DNA from: Myroides odoratimimus
GTDB lineage: Bacteria > Bacteroidota > Bacteroidia > Flavobacteriales > Flavobacteriaceae
NCBI RefSeq assembly: GCF_030326305.1
Contig: NZ_JACAKB010000001.1
Location: 62,001-126,000 of the forward strand
Length of the DNA stretch: 64,000 nt
Direction of reading: 5' to 3'
Position numbers and translations under genes: made by a program
The notes under the pieces: generated by a model
Told to the model about the DNA's origin: nothing
Database searches by the model: none
Seen by the model: the letters and a program-made list of their open reading frames with translations, nothing else
Shown: piece by piece, positions 8,042-16,626 of the stretch
Layout: each line of letters opens with the position of its first letter
How positions within the stretch are numbered: position 1 is the stretch's first letter

Positions 8042-8123
8042 GCGGGTATGGTGAAATTGGTAGACACGCCAGACTTAGGATCTGGTGCCGCAAGGTGTGA
8101 AGGTTCGAGTCCTTTTACCCGCA
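8042..8123 (+). tRNA. tRNA-Leu (anticodon UAG), copy 1
   Basis: An 82-nt class II tRNA. Acceptor GCGGGTA pairs with TACCCGC; discriminator A at 8123; CCA is not encoded. The anticodon stem CCAGA/TCTGG holds the loop CTTAGGA with anticodon TAG at 8076-8078, read as Leu (CUN codons). The variable arm GTGCCGCAAGGTGT is the long arm expected for Leu. T-arm GGTTCGAGTCC is normal. Identical to copy 2 at 8309. Confidence 0.97.
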
Positions 8124-8129
8124 CAAGAA

Positions 8130-8157
8130 AGCCTCTTCATTTGAAGAGGCTTTTTTT
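8130..8157 (+). terminator. Terminator of tRNA-Leu copy 1
   Basis: AGCCTCTTCA (8130-8139) pairs with TGAAGAGGCT (8142-8151), followed by seven T. Same stem as the copy 2 terminator, different loop. Confidence 0.9.
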
Positions 8158-8240
8158 ATGGAATTATTTTAGGAATGATTCATTTTTAAATCTCTTATAT
8201 AGAGATCATTAAAAATAAATGATTTTTTTATTATTTAAGA

Positions 8241-8273
8241 TTTGTTTTTAAGTAAAAAAATCTATTATATTTG
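8241..8273 (+). promoter_or_regulatory. Promoter of tRNA-Leu copy 2
   Basis: TTTG (8241-8244), 21 bases, TATATTTG (8266-8273), 36 bases before the tRNA. Confidence 0.75.
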
Positions 8274-8285
8274 CCACGTCTTAAA

Positions 8286-8300
8286 GGAACAGGATGTTCC
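8286..8300 (+). other. Leader hairpin of tRNA-Leu copy 2
   Basis: GGAAC-AGGAT-GTTCC, identical to that of copy 1 and part of a leader block conserved between the copies while the spacer between them has diverged. Confidence 0.45.
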
Positions 8301-8308
8301 ACTGATTC

Positions 8309-8390
8309 GCGGGTATGGTGAAATTGGTAGACACGCCAGACTTAGGATCTGGTGCCGCAAGGTGTGAAGGTTCGAGTCCTTTTACCCGCA
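8309..8390 (+). tRNA. tRNA-Leu (anticodon UAG), copy 2
   Basis: 82 nt, base-for-base the same as copy 1; anticodon TAG at 8343-8345; discriminator A at 8390; no encoded CCA. It has its own promoter and terminator, so it is an independent transcription unit. Confidence 0.97.
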
Positions 8391-8396
8391 CAAGAA

Positions 8397-8423
8397 AGCC
8401 TCTTCAAACGAAGAGGCTTTTTT
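8397..8423 (+). terminator. Terminator of tRNA-Leu copy 2
   Basis: AGCCTCTTC (8397-8405), loop AAAC, GAAGAGGCT (8410-8418) and a T run. Confidence 0.9.
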
Positions 8424-8455
8424 ATTGATGTAAAGTTATGGCTTAATAAACTTTT

Positions 8456-8610
8456 CTAATAGATATCTATTAATTCTCCTTCGGCAGTAAGATTAACAAT
8501 TAATTTGATTGTTCTGTGGCTATACAATCATCAAATACACGATTCTCTCCATCATTTTGATTTAGATTACTTTTATTAGTGTCTACTTTGAGAAAAAATG
8601 TTTCTTGATA
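8456..8610 (-). pseudogene. Possible decayed 3' end of a protein gene
   Basis: The gap between the second tRNA-Leu and the MscS gene carries, on the reverse strand, two joined open stretches that look like coding sequence split by a frameshift. The first reads ...NQNDGENRVFDDCIATEQ and then hits a stop; shifting frame near 8500 continues as TIKLIVNLTAEGELIDIY and a TAG stop (8456-8458). There is no start codon and no homology that I recognise. It may be a remnant of a gene lost next to the tRNA duplication. Low confidence; chance reading is possible in such a short stretch. The remainder of 8611-8748 shows nothing. Confidence 0.3.
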
Positions 8611-8748
8611 TTATCATTGATTAGAAATTATGTATCATCTTTTTTTGTAAATTTCATTCTTTAAATATTGAATTTAGAGGAATGGTGTGACTTTTGTGTG
8701 AAGTGGAGTCTAAATTATAATGTCTAAGGATTAATCAAGGAAATAGGA

Positions 8749-9588
8749 ATGGAATTAAAAAATTTGCTAGCAACTGTATTAGAGTTTGAATTATATACGA
8801 GTAAGTCTATCAGTATTACGATAGGTACATTATTATTCATCGCATTCACGCTTATGATTACTAATGTAGGGGTGAGGCTGTTGAAAAAAGCATTTATACG
8901 TATGGCTACTCCTGATGTAGCGGCTAGGCTAGGGAGTGTCTTTAATTTCATTAATTACTTTATTTACCTGATCATGATTTTCTTTATCCTGAATGTAGTT
9001 GGGATAAATATCAGTATGTTTTTGACTACATCAGCTGCTCTGTTTGTTGGTTTAGGGTTTGCACTACAAGATATCTTTAGAGATTTGATAGCAGGTATTT
9101 ACATCTTGTTTGACAAGACATTAAATGTTGGTGATGTAGTAGAGATCAGAGGTGAAGTAGCTCGTGTGAAGGTCATTAATCTTAGATGTACTATCGCTGA
9201 GACGCGTAATAGAAAAGATATCGTGATTCCGAATAGAAAACTGATAGACGATATTATGAATAACTGGACGCATGAAGACCCTGTGATACGTGCAAGGATC
9301 GATGTAGGTGCTTTTATAGGGACTGATGTAGAATTAGTCAAATCGGTGCTATTGTCATGTGTAGAGGATAATGATGAGGTATTAAAATCGCCTAAACCTA
9401 TAGTGTTTATAGATGAGTTCGGAGAATCTTCAATCCGTTTTATCTTATATTATTTTATAGATAACGCTTTTGATAACGATCGTATAGGTAGTGAGATCCG
9501 CTTCGAAATAGACAAGAAATTCAAAGCGAATAATATAGAACTGCCTGTGCCTGTGCTGAAGTTAAAACAAGGTGTAGTGTCTGTGTAA
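8749..9588 (+). CDS. Small-conductance mechanosensitive channel (MscS family)
   Basis: 279 residues, inner membrane. Three hydrophobic segments lie at about 23-45, 62-85 and 88-110. The third, SMFLTTSAALFVGLGFALQD, is the pore-lining TM3 with the A/G-rich packing face of MscS, followed by FRDLIAGIYILFD at the start of the beta domain. The remaining 150 residues fit the cytoplasmic cage (VGDVVEIRGEVARVKVINLR, IPNRKLIDDIMNNW). It releases osmolytes on hypo-osmotic shock. Length is typical of the short MscS type. Monocistronic. Confidence 0.9.
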   Translation: MELKNLLATVLEFELYTSKSISITIGTLLFIAFTLMITNVGVRLLKKAFIRMATPDVAARLGSVFNFINYFIYLIMIFFILNVVGINISMFLTTSAALFVGLGFALQDIFRDLIAGIYILFDKTLNVGDVVEIRGEVARVKVINLRCTIAETRNRKDIVIPNRKLIDDIMNNWTHEDPVIRARIDVGAFIGTDVELVKSVLLSCVEDNDEVLKSPKPIVFIDEFGESSIRFILYYFIDNAFDNDRIGSEIRFEIDKKFKANNIELPVPVLKLKQGVVSV

Positions 9589-9629
9589 AAGTTATGGATT
9601 CTAGAAGTATTCAATATCAATAAAAGGAT

Positions 9630-9637
9630 TAATTTTG
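9630..9637 (+). promoter_or_regulatory. -7 box for the GH25 gene
   Basis: TAATTTTG, 18 bases before the ATG at 9655, so the leader would be about 10 nt. No -33 element is evident. Confidence 0.45.
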
Positions 9638-9654
9638 CTTTTTTCTAAAGAGAG

Positions 9655-10545
9655 ATGGCTTCTAATAAAACTAATTCAAATCCTATGTCTGCTGTGGGGG
9701 CAAGACCAAAGAGAAAACCTCCAACAAAACGAAAATCTTCTAGAAAGAAGAGTGCTAAATCATCTACATGGACTACTGTGAAGTGGGTGGTCATCATCGT
9801 AGTATTAGTGGGAATAGGTATTTGGTTTGGACTCCATTTTAGAGAGGGAATACGTTATTTCTTTAGCTCTGATGACAAGTCAGAAGGTAAGTCTATCTAT
9901 GATGTGCGTACTGTAGAGGTGTTGAATAGACATGACAGTATGTTAGTTGGTTTCGATGTGTCCCATTATCAAGGGGTGATCGATTGGAAGGTAGTGGATT
10001 CTGTGGCTGGTAAAGCTTCTCTTGACTTTGTGTTCATTAGAGCGACTATGGGTAAAGATGGCAAGGACAAGGCTTTTCATCTAAACTGGAAAGGTGCTAG
10101 AGCAAATCACTTTATTAGAGGAGCATATCACTATTATCGCCCTGATGAAAATTCGACAGAGCAAGCAGAAAACTTTATTAAGTTAGTAAAAATATCAGAA
10201 GGAGACCTTCCTCCTGTACTAGATATAGAAGATATGCCTAAAGAGCAGTCTATGGAAAACCTTAGAAAAGGGCTACAGAACTGGATCAAGCTGGTGGAAG
10301 CGCATTATAAGGTAAAACCGATCTTGTACTCAGGAGAGAATTATTATACGCATCACCTTAAGGCCTGGTTTCCTGATCATGTATTATGGATCGCTAATTA
10401 CAACTTCTTTGTCGAAGAAATAAAGGCAGAATGGCATTTCTGGCAATTTACAGAAAAAGGAGTTGTCAATGGTATAGATGGCAAGGTGGACTTAAATATC
10501 TACAATGGGAATAAGGCAGATATACGAGAATTACTTGTGCCTTAA
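9655..10545 (+). CDS. Membrane-anchored glycoside hydrolase family 25 (lysozyme-type muramidase)
   Basis: 296 residues. A cytoplasmic N-terminus very rich in Lys/Arg/Ser (residues 1-40) is followed by one transmembrane anchor (about 42-60), so the enzyme domain faces the periplasm. The GH25 barrel spans about 95-296: GFDVSHYQG with catalytic-site D101, FIRATMG, GAYHYYRP, and PPVLDIED with D190 and the presumed acid E192, then LWIANYN and WQFTEKG near the end. GH25 enzymes cut the beta-1,4 bond of peptidoglycan. Single gene; the 3' gap carries a dispersed repeat. Confidence 0.88.
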   Translation: MASNKTNSNPMSAVGARPKRKPPTKRKSSRKKSAKSSTWTTVKWVVIIVVLVGIGIWFGLHFREGIRYFFSSDDKSEGKSIYDVRTVEVLNRHDSMLVGFDVSHYQGVIDWKVVDSVAGKASLDFVFIRATMGKDGKDKAFHLNWKGARANHFIRGAYHYYRPDENSTEQAENFIKLVKISEGDLPPVLDIEDMPKEQSMENLRKGLQNWIKLVEAHYKVKPILYSGENYYTHHLKAWFPDHVLWIANYNFFVEEIKAEWHFWQFTEKGVVNGIDGKVDLNIYNGNKADIRELLVP

Positions 10546-10576
10546 AGTTTTTTAATCTTCTAGACTAAGGTGTACA

Positions 10577-10738
10577 GTGTCCCACTTTCTGCTACCATAT
10601 ACACTCATTATCGTCATAATAGGTCATTATAAGCAATAACGAAAAGAACATAAATAAGGTTATTTACTTTTGTGCTGTATCTGATAGAGATCTGATACAC
10701 TGTAAGTAATGGCTTATAGTATGTTCTTTGACATTGTG
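10577..10738 (+). repeat. Dispersed intergenic repeat, copy A
   Basis: The head GTGTCCCACTTTCTGCTACC and the next four bases ATAT (10577-10600) are identical to 24507-24530. The tail GTTCTTTGACATTGTG (10723-10738) matches 24624-24639 with one change. The sequence between is not conserved and differs in length. The tail resembles a boxA antitermination motif, but no rRNA follows. It sits between convergent genes. No open reading frame inside. Confidence 0.55.
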
Positions 10739-10768
10739 TATATAAGAGATAAAAATAAGAATGGGATG

Positions 10769-11854
10769 TTATTTTCTAACATCAAGGGCATCTCTAAGTG
10801 CATTGCCTATCAGCATAAAACTTATCACAAGTACAAACATAGCAAAGCCTGGCAATAAGGCTAAATAAGATTTGCCTAATAAGATATAGTTATAGTTCTC
10901 TTTAATCATGGCTCCCCAACTAGGTGTAGGTACTTGTGTTCCTAATCCCAAGAAACTTAACCCACTCTCTACTAAAATGGCAGAAGCAAAATTAGCAGCC
11001 GAAATTACAATGACTGGAGCCATACAGTTGGGCAAGATGTGCTTAGTAATGATTCTGTAGTTAGAATAGCCTAAAGCATGGGCTGCAGTTACGTATTGTT
11101 GTTCTTTTACACTGATTACTTGTCCTCTGACTACACGAGCTACTTCTACCCACATCGTTAGTCCAACAGCGATGAAAACTTGCCAAAAACCTTTGCCTAG
11201 AGCTAAAGTAATGGCAATCACTAATAGTAGGGTAGGTATAGACCAAAACACATTAATCAACCAAAGAATAAAGGCATCTATCTTTCCGCCAAAGTAGCCA
11301 GCTATAGCGCCTAACGTGATACCAATCACCAGGGATATTAATACTGCTACAAAGCCTATAGATAGAGATACACGTGCGCCAATGACTAGTCTACTTAGAT
11401 AATCCCTTCCTTGGTTATCCGTACCTAGCCAGTATTTTTTCTGTTTGATAATCTCGGCTTCTTTAGCGTTGTTTAAAGTACTCAGAGCGATGCTTTTAGT
11501 TTCTTCTAATTGAGGTTGATTACTATACCCTTTATAAAATAGAGTGTCATTAGCAATGTGATATTCACTAATAGGTATGAATCTAGCAGGTTCTTCTCTT
11601 CCAAACCAAAACTCACTCCAAGTGCGATCAGTGTCTGAAGGGATAGCAATAGTAGATACGGTAAAGCCTGGGCTCTGAGAACGAAGGGCAAGGTCACCTG
11701 CATTAGCATTCTTAGAGTTGTCAGGGATAATGAAGTAAGCAAAGGCTGCTACTACAGCAATACTTATAATAATCCAAAAACACAAAACGCCCCAAAAATC
11801 TTGTTTGAATTTTTGGAGCGCGATCTGTGTATATGATTTGCTAGTGTGAGACAT
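10769..11854 (-). CDS. Oligopeptide/dipeptide ABC transporter permease, OppC/DppC type
   Basis: 361 residues, inner membrane. TM1 at about 23-45 is followed by an unusually long periplasmic loop (to about residue 145), then YWLGTDNQGRDYLSRLVIGA, the hallmark before TM2 in OppC/DppC. Five more membrane segments follow. The EAA loop that docks on the ATPase is clear: AAHALGYSNYRIITKHILPN. It ends in GNALRDALDVRK as OppC proteins do. It starts 1 base after the stop of the C-terminal processing protease gene, so the two are translationally coupled. The partner permease, ATPases and binding protein are not in the window. Confidence 0.88.
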   Translation of the reverse strand: MSHTSKSYTQIALQKFKQDFWGVLCFWIIISIAVVAAFAYFIIPDNSKNANAGDLALRSQSPGFTVSTIAIPSDTDRTWSEFWFGREEPARFIPISEYHIANDTLFYKGYSNQPQLEETKSIALSTLNNAKEAEIIKQKKYWLGTDNQGRDYLSRLVIGARVSLSIGFVAVLISLVIGITLGAIAGYFGGKIDAFILWLINVFWSIPTLLLVIAITLALGKGFWQVFIAVGLTMWVEVARVVRGQVISVKEQQYVTAAHALGYSNYRIITKHILPNCMAPVIVISAANFASAILVESGLSFLGLGTQVPTPSWGAMIKENYNYILLGKSYLALLPGFAMFVLVISFMLIGNALRDALDVRK

Positions 11855-11855
11855 T

Positions 11856-14090
11856 CTATAATTTAGAACTTACGTTGTTTTTATCACCACTTACTTTATA
11901 TATTTTCTTTGTGTCTAGGTCTTTTAAGATTTTAACACCTTCTTCGATATAGACATCACCATTTAGCATTTCATGCCATCTGTCTCTTTTGCTTTCAAGT
12001 ATTGTATCATTCTTGATTCTAGTTAATTCACTAGGCAAAGAAGTAAATTTCAAGTCGTTTTTATACTTAGAAATAGCTTTGAATTTTTTAGCTTTTTCTT
12101 CTACTTCTTTTTGTTTTGCACGATACTTCTCAAGATTTAATGGAACTTGCTTTTCATCTTTTCTTTCATTGATCCATTGTGCGTTCTCGTCTATCAGTTT
12201 GAATTGCTCATTTAGTGCAATACGCTCTTTACTTGACTTGATTACAGCAGAGAAATCATTGTTATATGGAGTATAAGCAGCTCTTTCTATCTTGTCCCAT
12301 GGCATTGCGTTATCCATATCTCTTTCTCCCATATCGATATAAGAATATCTGTCTGGTAATACGATATCACTTAGTACTCCTTCTCGTTGAGTAGAACCAC
12401 CATTGATACGGTAGAACTTCTGTAGTGTCACTTTTAAAGCACCTAGATCTCCATAAGGTTGTTTTCTTAATAGGTCATTAAGTGTTATTAAGTTTTGTAC
12501 AGTTCCTTTACCATAGGTGTGTTTACTACCGATGATCACTCCGCGCTTATAATCTTGGATAGCGGCAGCAAAAATCTCAGAGGCAGAAGCAGAGAAGTTA
12601 TTTACTAATACAACTAGTGGGCCTTCCCATACGATAGGAGTATCCTTGTCATCTAATACTTTTTGTTTTCCTCTAGAAGATTTTACCTGTACTACAGGAC
12701 CTTCTTTAGAGAATAATCCAACCATTTTGATAACTGTCTCTAATGAACCTCCACCGTTGTTTCTAAGGTCCATAATGATACCGTCTATATTCTGCTGTTT
12801 TAGCTCTTTAATCTCTTTTTCAACGTCTGTAAATGCGTTACGACTGTCTTTGTTCTCAAAGTCAATGTAGAATTTAGGTAAGTGAATAATACCGTATTTT
12901 TTATCACCGTCTTGGATAATACTTGACTTAGCATAAGTTTCTTCCATTTCGATAACTTCACGCATAACAGGGATAACCTTGATCGTTCCGTCTATTTTCT
13001 TAATCGTTAAGAATACTGTAGTGTTCTTTTTCCCTTTGATCAGTTTTACAACATTGTCAAGACGCATACCTACGATATCGATAGGCTCTTCATCTTTAGT
13101 CTGACCAACTTTAAGGATAATATCTCCAGTTTCGATTTCTTTACCTCTCCAAGCAGGTCCACCAGGTACAAGCTCATTGATCTCTACACCTTCAGATTTT
13201 TTGCGTAGAACAGCACCAATTCCTTCGAAGCTACCACTCATGCTGGCATCGAACTTCTCCTTATCTTCAGGAGCAAAATAGAAAGTATGCGGGTCAAAAC
13301 GCTCTACAATAGAGTTTAGATAGATAGCAAACCAGTCTTTTCTCTCAAGATCTTTAATGAATTCGAAAACTTCATCATACGATTTTAAAGCACTTTCACG
13401 AGCTTCTTTTTCAAGTTGTTCAAAAGATTTCTTTTCAACAGGTTTTTTGTCTTTTGCTTTTTTGTCTGATTTCTTTTCTTCTTTAACGATAGGTTCTCCG
13501 AACTCGTCAAACTCTTCTTCTTCCTCTACTTTGCCTTCTTGTATTTTAAGATTGTCAGTAATGGTAGATAAGACATTAAGTTTTAGTTGTTTTTTCCAAC
13601 GCTCTTTTAATTCTTCAGCATCTTTAGCATAGCCGATACTGTCATAGTCGGCGTTTAGTACGTCATCTGATTCGAATTCGAAAGGCTGTTCAAGTACTTC
13701 TGTATAAATACCTTTAGCCTCATTCATACGTTGAGTAATGCGCTCATAAGTCAGGTCAAAGAAAGAAAGTTCCTTTAACTGAATCATGTCGTCAATCAAG
13801 TACTCATATTTAGAAAACTCATCAATATCTGATTGTAAGAAATATCTCTTCATTGGATCCAATGCTTTTAGATATTCTTTATATACAGTAGCAGAGAATT
13901 TGTCATCAATCTTTGCAGGGTTATAATGTGTGTTTTCTAATATATACGTTACTAATTCTAAAAGAAGCTGATCTTTTTCAGGCGTATCTTTTTGCTGTTT
14001 AGGCATAAAACTCCACAGCAGAGCAGACACTCCGATAAGTAGAAGTATAACCTTATAATTTCTTTTCATAAATAGCTTAAAAGTATTCAT
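11856..14090 (-). CDS. C-terminal processing (tail-specific) protease, S41 family
   Basis: 744 residues, periplasmic. An N-terminal membrane/signal segment spans about 12-29. An N-terminal helical domain covers residues 30-260 and includes a Glu/Lys-rich stretch at 186-222 that looks disordered. A PDZ domain spans about 290-375 (GSFEGIGAVLRK ... VPGGPAW). The S41 core spans about 385-600 with FSASASEIFAAA (Ser within 500-504) and the catalytic Lys528 in YGKGT. The C-terminal DUF3340-like region follows. Homologues degrade ssrA-tagged or mis-sorted envelope proteins and tune peptidoglycan hydrolases. It forms an operon with the OppC-type permease. Confidence 0.92.
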   Translation of the reverse strand: MNTFKLFMKRNYKVILLLIGVSALLWSFMPKQQKDTPEKDQLLLELVTYILENTHYNPAKIDDKFSATVYKEYLKALDPMKRYFLQSDIDEFSKYEYLIDDMIQLKELSFFDLTYERITQRMNEAKGIYTEVLEQPFEFESDDVLNADYDSIGYAKDAEELKERWKKQLKLNVLSTITDNLKIQEGKVEEEEEFDEFGEPIVKEEKKSDKKAKDKKPVEKKSFEQLEKEARESALKSYDEVFEFIKDLERKDWFAIYLNSIVERFDPHTFYFAPEDKEKFDASMSGSFEGIGAVLRKKSEGVEINELVPGGPAWRGKEIETGDIILKVGQTKDEEPIDIVGMRLDNVVKLIKGKKNTTVFLTIKKIDGTIKVIPVMREVIEMEETYAKSSIIQDGDKKYGIIHLPKFYIDFENKDSRNAFTDVEKEIKELKQQNIDGIIMDLRNNGGGSLETVIKMVGLFSKEGPVVQVKSSRGKQKVLDDKDTPIVWEGPLVVLVNNFSASASEIFAAAIQDYKRGVIIGSKHTYGKGTVQNLITLNDLLRKQPYGDLGALKVTLQKFYRINGGSTQREGVLSDIVLPDRYSYIDMGERDMDNAMPWDKIERAAYTPYNNDFSAVIKSSKERIALNEQFKLIDENAQWINERKDEKQVPLNLEKYRAKQKEVEEKAKKFKAISKYKNDLKFTSLPSELTRIKNDTILESKRDRWHEMLNGDVYIEEGVKILKDLDTKKIYKVSGDKNNVSSKL

Positions 14091-14428
14091 TAATTAGTTT
14101 TGAACTAAAGTAGTTAAAAAAGTAAATATTTATACGATAAGGTCGATAATTATTTGTTAAAACACATAATCGTATAAAAATCCGTAGTTGTTAGGTGCTT
14201 AAACCCAAAATCCGCATTAGCAAAATACTGCAAAGTAGTTCTATTTCATAGCTCCTCTATTAGCACTAAACCCATAGTATTGTATGCTTGTATCACTAAC
14301 TTATGATCTATTTTGTATAATCACTTTTCGTTTATATGTCTATCACGTATTTTCGGTTAAAACTAAGTAAATTCACAACTAAAATAACATATAATCCTTA
14401 CATTAGCGAATGTAATTAAAATAAATAT
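14091..14428. other. Divergent intergenic region, ctp / surE
   Basis: 338 AT-rich bases between divergent genes. I find no perfect TAnnTTTG box in either direction and no small gene. The only structured element is a 7-bp inverted repeat with a 4-base spacer, TTACATT-AGCG-AATGTAA (14398-14415), ending 13 bases before surE. Confidence 0.4.
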
Positions 14429-15199
14429 ATGATGCAAAGACCCTTAATACTTGTTACAAATGACGATGGTATCACAGCACCGGGTATGAGAGCCCTGATA
14501 AGTGTGATGAAAGAGATAGGAGAAGTAGTGGTAGTTGCCCCAGATAGTGCTCAGTCTGGAATGGGGCATGCTGTAACGATAAACAACACACTTACACTAG
14601 AAAAAGTAAATATTGATCCAGAGATAGAAGTAGAATATGCGTGTTCAGGTACACCTGTGGACTGTGTAAAGATAGCATTAGGACAGATATTAGACAGAAC
14701 ACCTGATCTGTGTGTGTCTGGAGTAAATCACGGTTCTAACTCTTCTATTAATGTTATCTATTCAGGAACAATGAGTGCTGCATTAGAAGCTGGAATGAGT
14801 GGAATACCTGCAATAGGTTTCTCATTATTAGACTTTAGCTGGAGCGCAGATTTTGAACAAATAAAACCTTTTATAAAAAAAATTACAACAGAAGCACTAA
14901 AGCACGGAATCCCAAAAGATGTGGTGCTGAATGTAAACTTCCCAAAGCTGGCAACCGAAGATATTAAAGGAGTAAAAGTATGTAGACAGGCCAAAGCTAC
15001 ATGGGTAGAGAACTTCGATAAACGAGTTAGTCCTCATGGGAAAGAGTACTATTGGTTAGTAGGAGAATTTGTTAATCAAGATAAAGGTGAGGATACAGAT
15101 GAGTGGGCATTGCGAAATGACTATATCTCTATCGTACCTGTGCAGTTTGATCTAACTGCACATCAAGTTTTAGAACGTATTAATAGATGGGATCTGTAG
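14429..15199 (+). CDS. surE: 5'/3'-nucleotidase SurE
   Basis: 256 residues, cytoplasmic. SurE is a divalent-metal phosphatase that dephosphorylates nucleoside monophosphates and short polyphosphates. The N-terminal metal motif is ILVTNDDGITAPG (D12, D13), then VVVAPDSAQSGMGHAVT (metal Ser) and CVSGVNHGSNSS (metal Asn). The second ATG, one codon later, is an equally possible start. Its stop TAG abuts the ATG of the next gene (TAGATG), giving tight coupling to the small membrane protein and lpxB. Confidence 0.93.
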   Translation: MMQRPLILVTNDDGITAPGMRALISVMKEIGEVVVVAPDSAQSGMGHAVTINNTLTLEKVNIDPEIEVEYACSGTPVDCVKIALGQILDRTPDLCVSGVNHGSNSSINVIYSGTMSAALEAGMSGIPAIGFSLLDFSWSADFEQIKPFIKKITTEALKHGIPKDVVLNVNFPKLATEDIKGVKVCRQAKATWVENFDKRVSPHGKEYYWLVGEFVNQDKGEDTDEWALRNDYISIVPVQFDLTAHQVLERINRWDL

Positions 15200-15478
15200 A
15201 TGAAAGATAAGATTGTTCATATTCTAATCGGTTTTGTTGGAGGTGTAGTGGCTACTGTAGTGGGTATAGAGCTTTATTTGTTGTTATTTACTAACTACGA
15301 GTTGTTTAGTGATTTTGGTTTCATTAATAATATAGGATTAGTAGGAAGAATAACAGCGATAGGGAGCTTACTTAATTTGCTGTTATTTACATTTTTTATT
15401 AATCGCAGATTAGATTTTATGGCTAGAGGTTGTATTTTAGCCGTAATTATTTTAACCATAATAACACAGTTAGTGTAG
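15200..15478 (+). CDS. Small three-helix membrane protein between surE and lpxB
   Basis: 92 residues with three hydrophobic segments (about 7-31, 43-65 and 73-91) and few charges, so an inner-membrane protein. No family name recognised. Both ends meet their neighbours without spacing: surE stop TAG then ATG, and its own stop TAG directly followed by the lpxB ATG. Such packing implies co-translation with LpxB and suggests an envelope-linked role, but that is only contextual. Confidence 0.75.
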   Translation: MKDKIVHILIGFVGGVVATVVGIELYLLLFTNYELFSDFGFINNIGLVGRITAIGSLLNLLLFTFFINRRLDFMARGCILAVIILTIITQLV

Positions 15479-16603
15479 ATGAAGTATTATATAATAGCAG
15501 GCGAGGCATCAGGGGATCTACATGGATCTAATCTTATGCGATCTATATACAAGAAAGACCCTAATGCAGAGATACGCTTTTGGGGAGGAGATTTAATGCA
15601 GCAGGTAGGAGGAAAGCTTGTGAAGCATTATAAAGATCTTGCTTTTATGGGATTTGTTGAAGTGGTACAAAATCTAGGAACAATATTGCGCAATATTAAA
15701 TTCTGTAAAAAAGATATCGCATCTTTTAATCCGGATGTATTAGTGTTTATAGATTATCCTGGCTTTAATATGCGCATAGCTAAGTGGGCAAAGAAAGTAG
15801 GTATAGAAACACATTATTATATTTCACCTCAAATATGGGCTTGGAAAGAAAACCGCATCAATGATATCAAAAGAGATTTTGATTTTATGTATGTAATTCT
15901 ACCATTCGAAAAGGATTTTTATGAGAAGAAACATAATTACCCTGTAACCTTTGTAGGGCACCCATTGATAGATGCTATAGAGCGCTATAGAGCAGAAGAA
16001 CATCAAGATTTTAAGGCAAAGCACAATTTAGATGAACGACCTATTATAGCCTTATTACCTGGAAGTAGAAAGCAGGAGATCAGTAGATTATTAAATGAAA
16101 TGCTTTCTGTAATACATCATTACCCACAGTATCAGTTTGTGATTGCTGGTGCTCCAGGACAGGATGCTTCATTCTATGAGACTTTTATAAAAGATAAGAA
16201 TATTTCTTTTGTATTTAATGAAACCTATGCTTTGTTAAATATAGCTCATGCAGCCTTAGTGACTTCTGGTACAGCGACGCTGGAAACTGCCTTGTTCAAT
16301 GTTCCTCAGGTAGTATTATATAAAGGAAACCAAGTATCTTATGAAATAGCGAAGCGCATTATTAAATTAAAATATATCTCTTTAGTTAATTTAATTATGG
16401 ATGATGATGTGGTAGTAGAGCTTATACAAGGAGATTGTAATGCTGTAAGAATAGAACAAGAATTCGCAAAAATCATACAAGGAGAAAAAAGAAATGAAAT
16501 ATTGTTAAAATATAAAGAATTAATTCGTAATTTAGGCGGTCAAGGAGCAAGTGATTATGTTGCAGGCGAAATACTAAAAAATCATATGACAAAAAGAAGT
16601 TAA
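15479..16603 (+). CDS. lpxB: Lipid-A-disaccharide synthase LpxB
   Basis: 374 residues, peripheral inner-membrane GT19 enzyme. It joins UDP-2,3-diacylglucosamine to lipid X, releasing UDP and making the lipid A disaccharide. Family motifs: YYIIAGEASGDLHGSNLM at the start, FIDYPGFNMRIAKWAKK, HYYISPQIWAWKE, TFVGHPLIDAI, IALLPGSRKQEISRLL, and LVTSGTATLETALFNVPQVV in the sugar-nucleotide site. Full length. Shows that the organism makes lipid A. Last of the surE group by direct coupling; the NlpC/P60 gene follows after 23 bases. Confidence 0.95.
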   Translation: MKYYIIAGEASGDLHGSNLMRSIYKKDPNAEIRFWGGDLMQQVGGKLVKHYKDLAFMGFVEVVQNLGTILRNIKFCKKDIASFNPDVLVFIDYPGFNMRIAKWAKKVGIETHYYISPQIWAWKENRINDIKRDFDFMYVILPFEKDFYEKKHNYPVTFVGHPLIDAIERYRAEEHQDFKAKHNLDERPIIALLPGSRKQEISRLLNEMLSVIHHYPQYQFVIAGAPGQDASFYETFIKDKNISFVFNETYALLNIAHAALVTSGTATLETALFNVPQVVLYKGNQVSYEIAKRIIKLKYISLVNLIMDDDVVVELIQGDCNAVRIEQEFAKIIQGEKRNEILLKYKELIRNLGGQGASDYVAGEILKNHMTKRS

Positions 16604-16626
16604 TCAACCACCACAAAAAAAACATT

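Noticed and set aside
7976-8212. Open reading frame covering the first tRNA-Leu gene
   Set aside because: It runs straight through the promoter, the tRNA and its terminator; the peptide has no protein-like pattern, and the tRNA explains the sequence.
10723-10738. boxA-like GTTCTTTGACATTGTG as an rRNA antitermination site
   Set aside because: No rRNA or tRNA gene follows in either copy A or B; the resemblance may be fortuitous.
11061-11246. Overlapping frames in the permease, transporter and barrel genes on either strand
   Set aside because: They are alternate readings of long, well-supported genes, with no start signals or protein patterns of their own.
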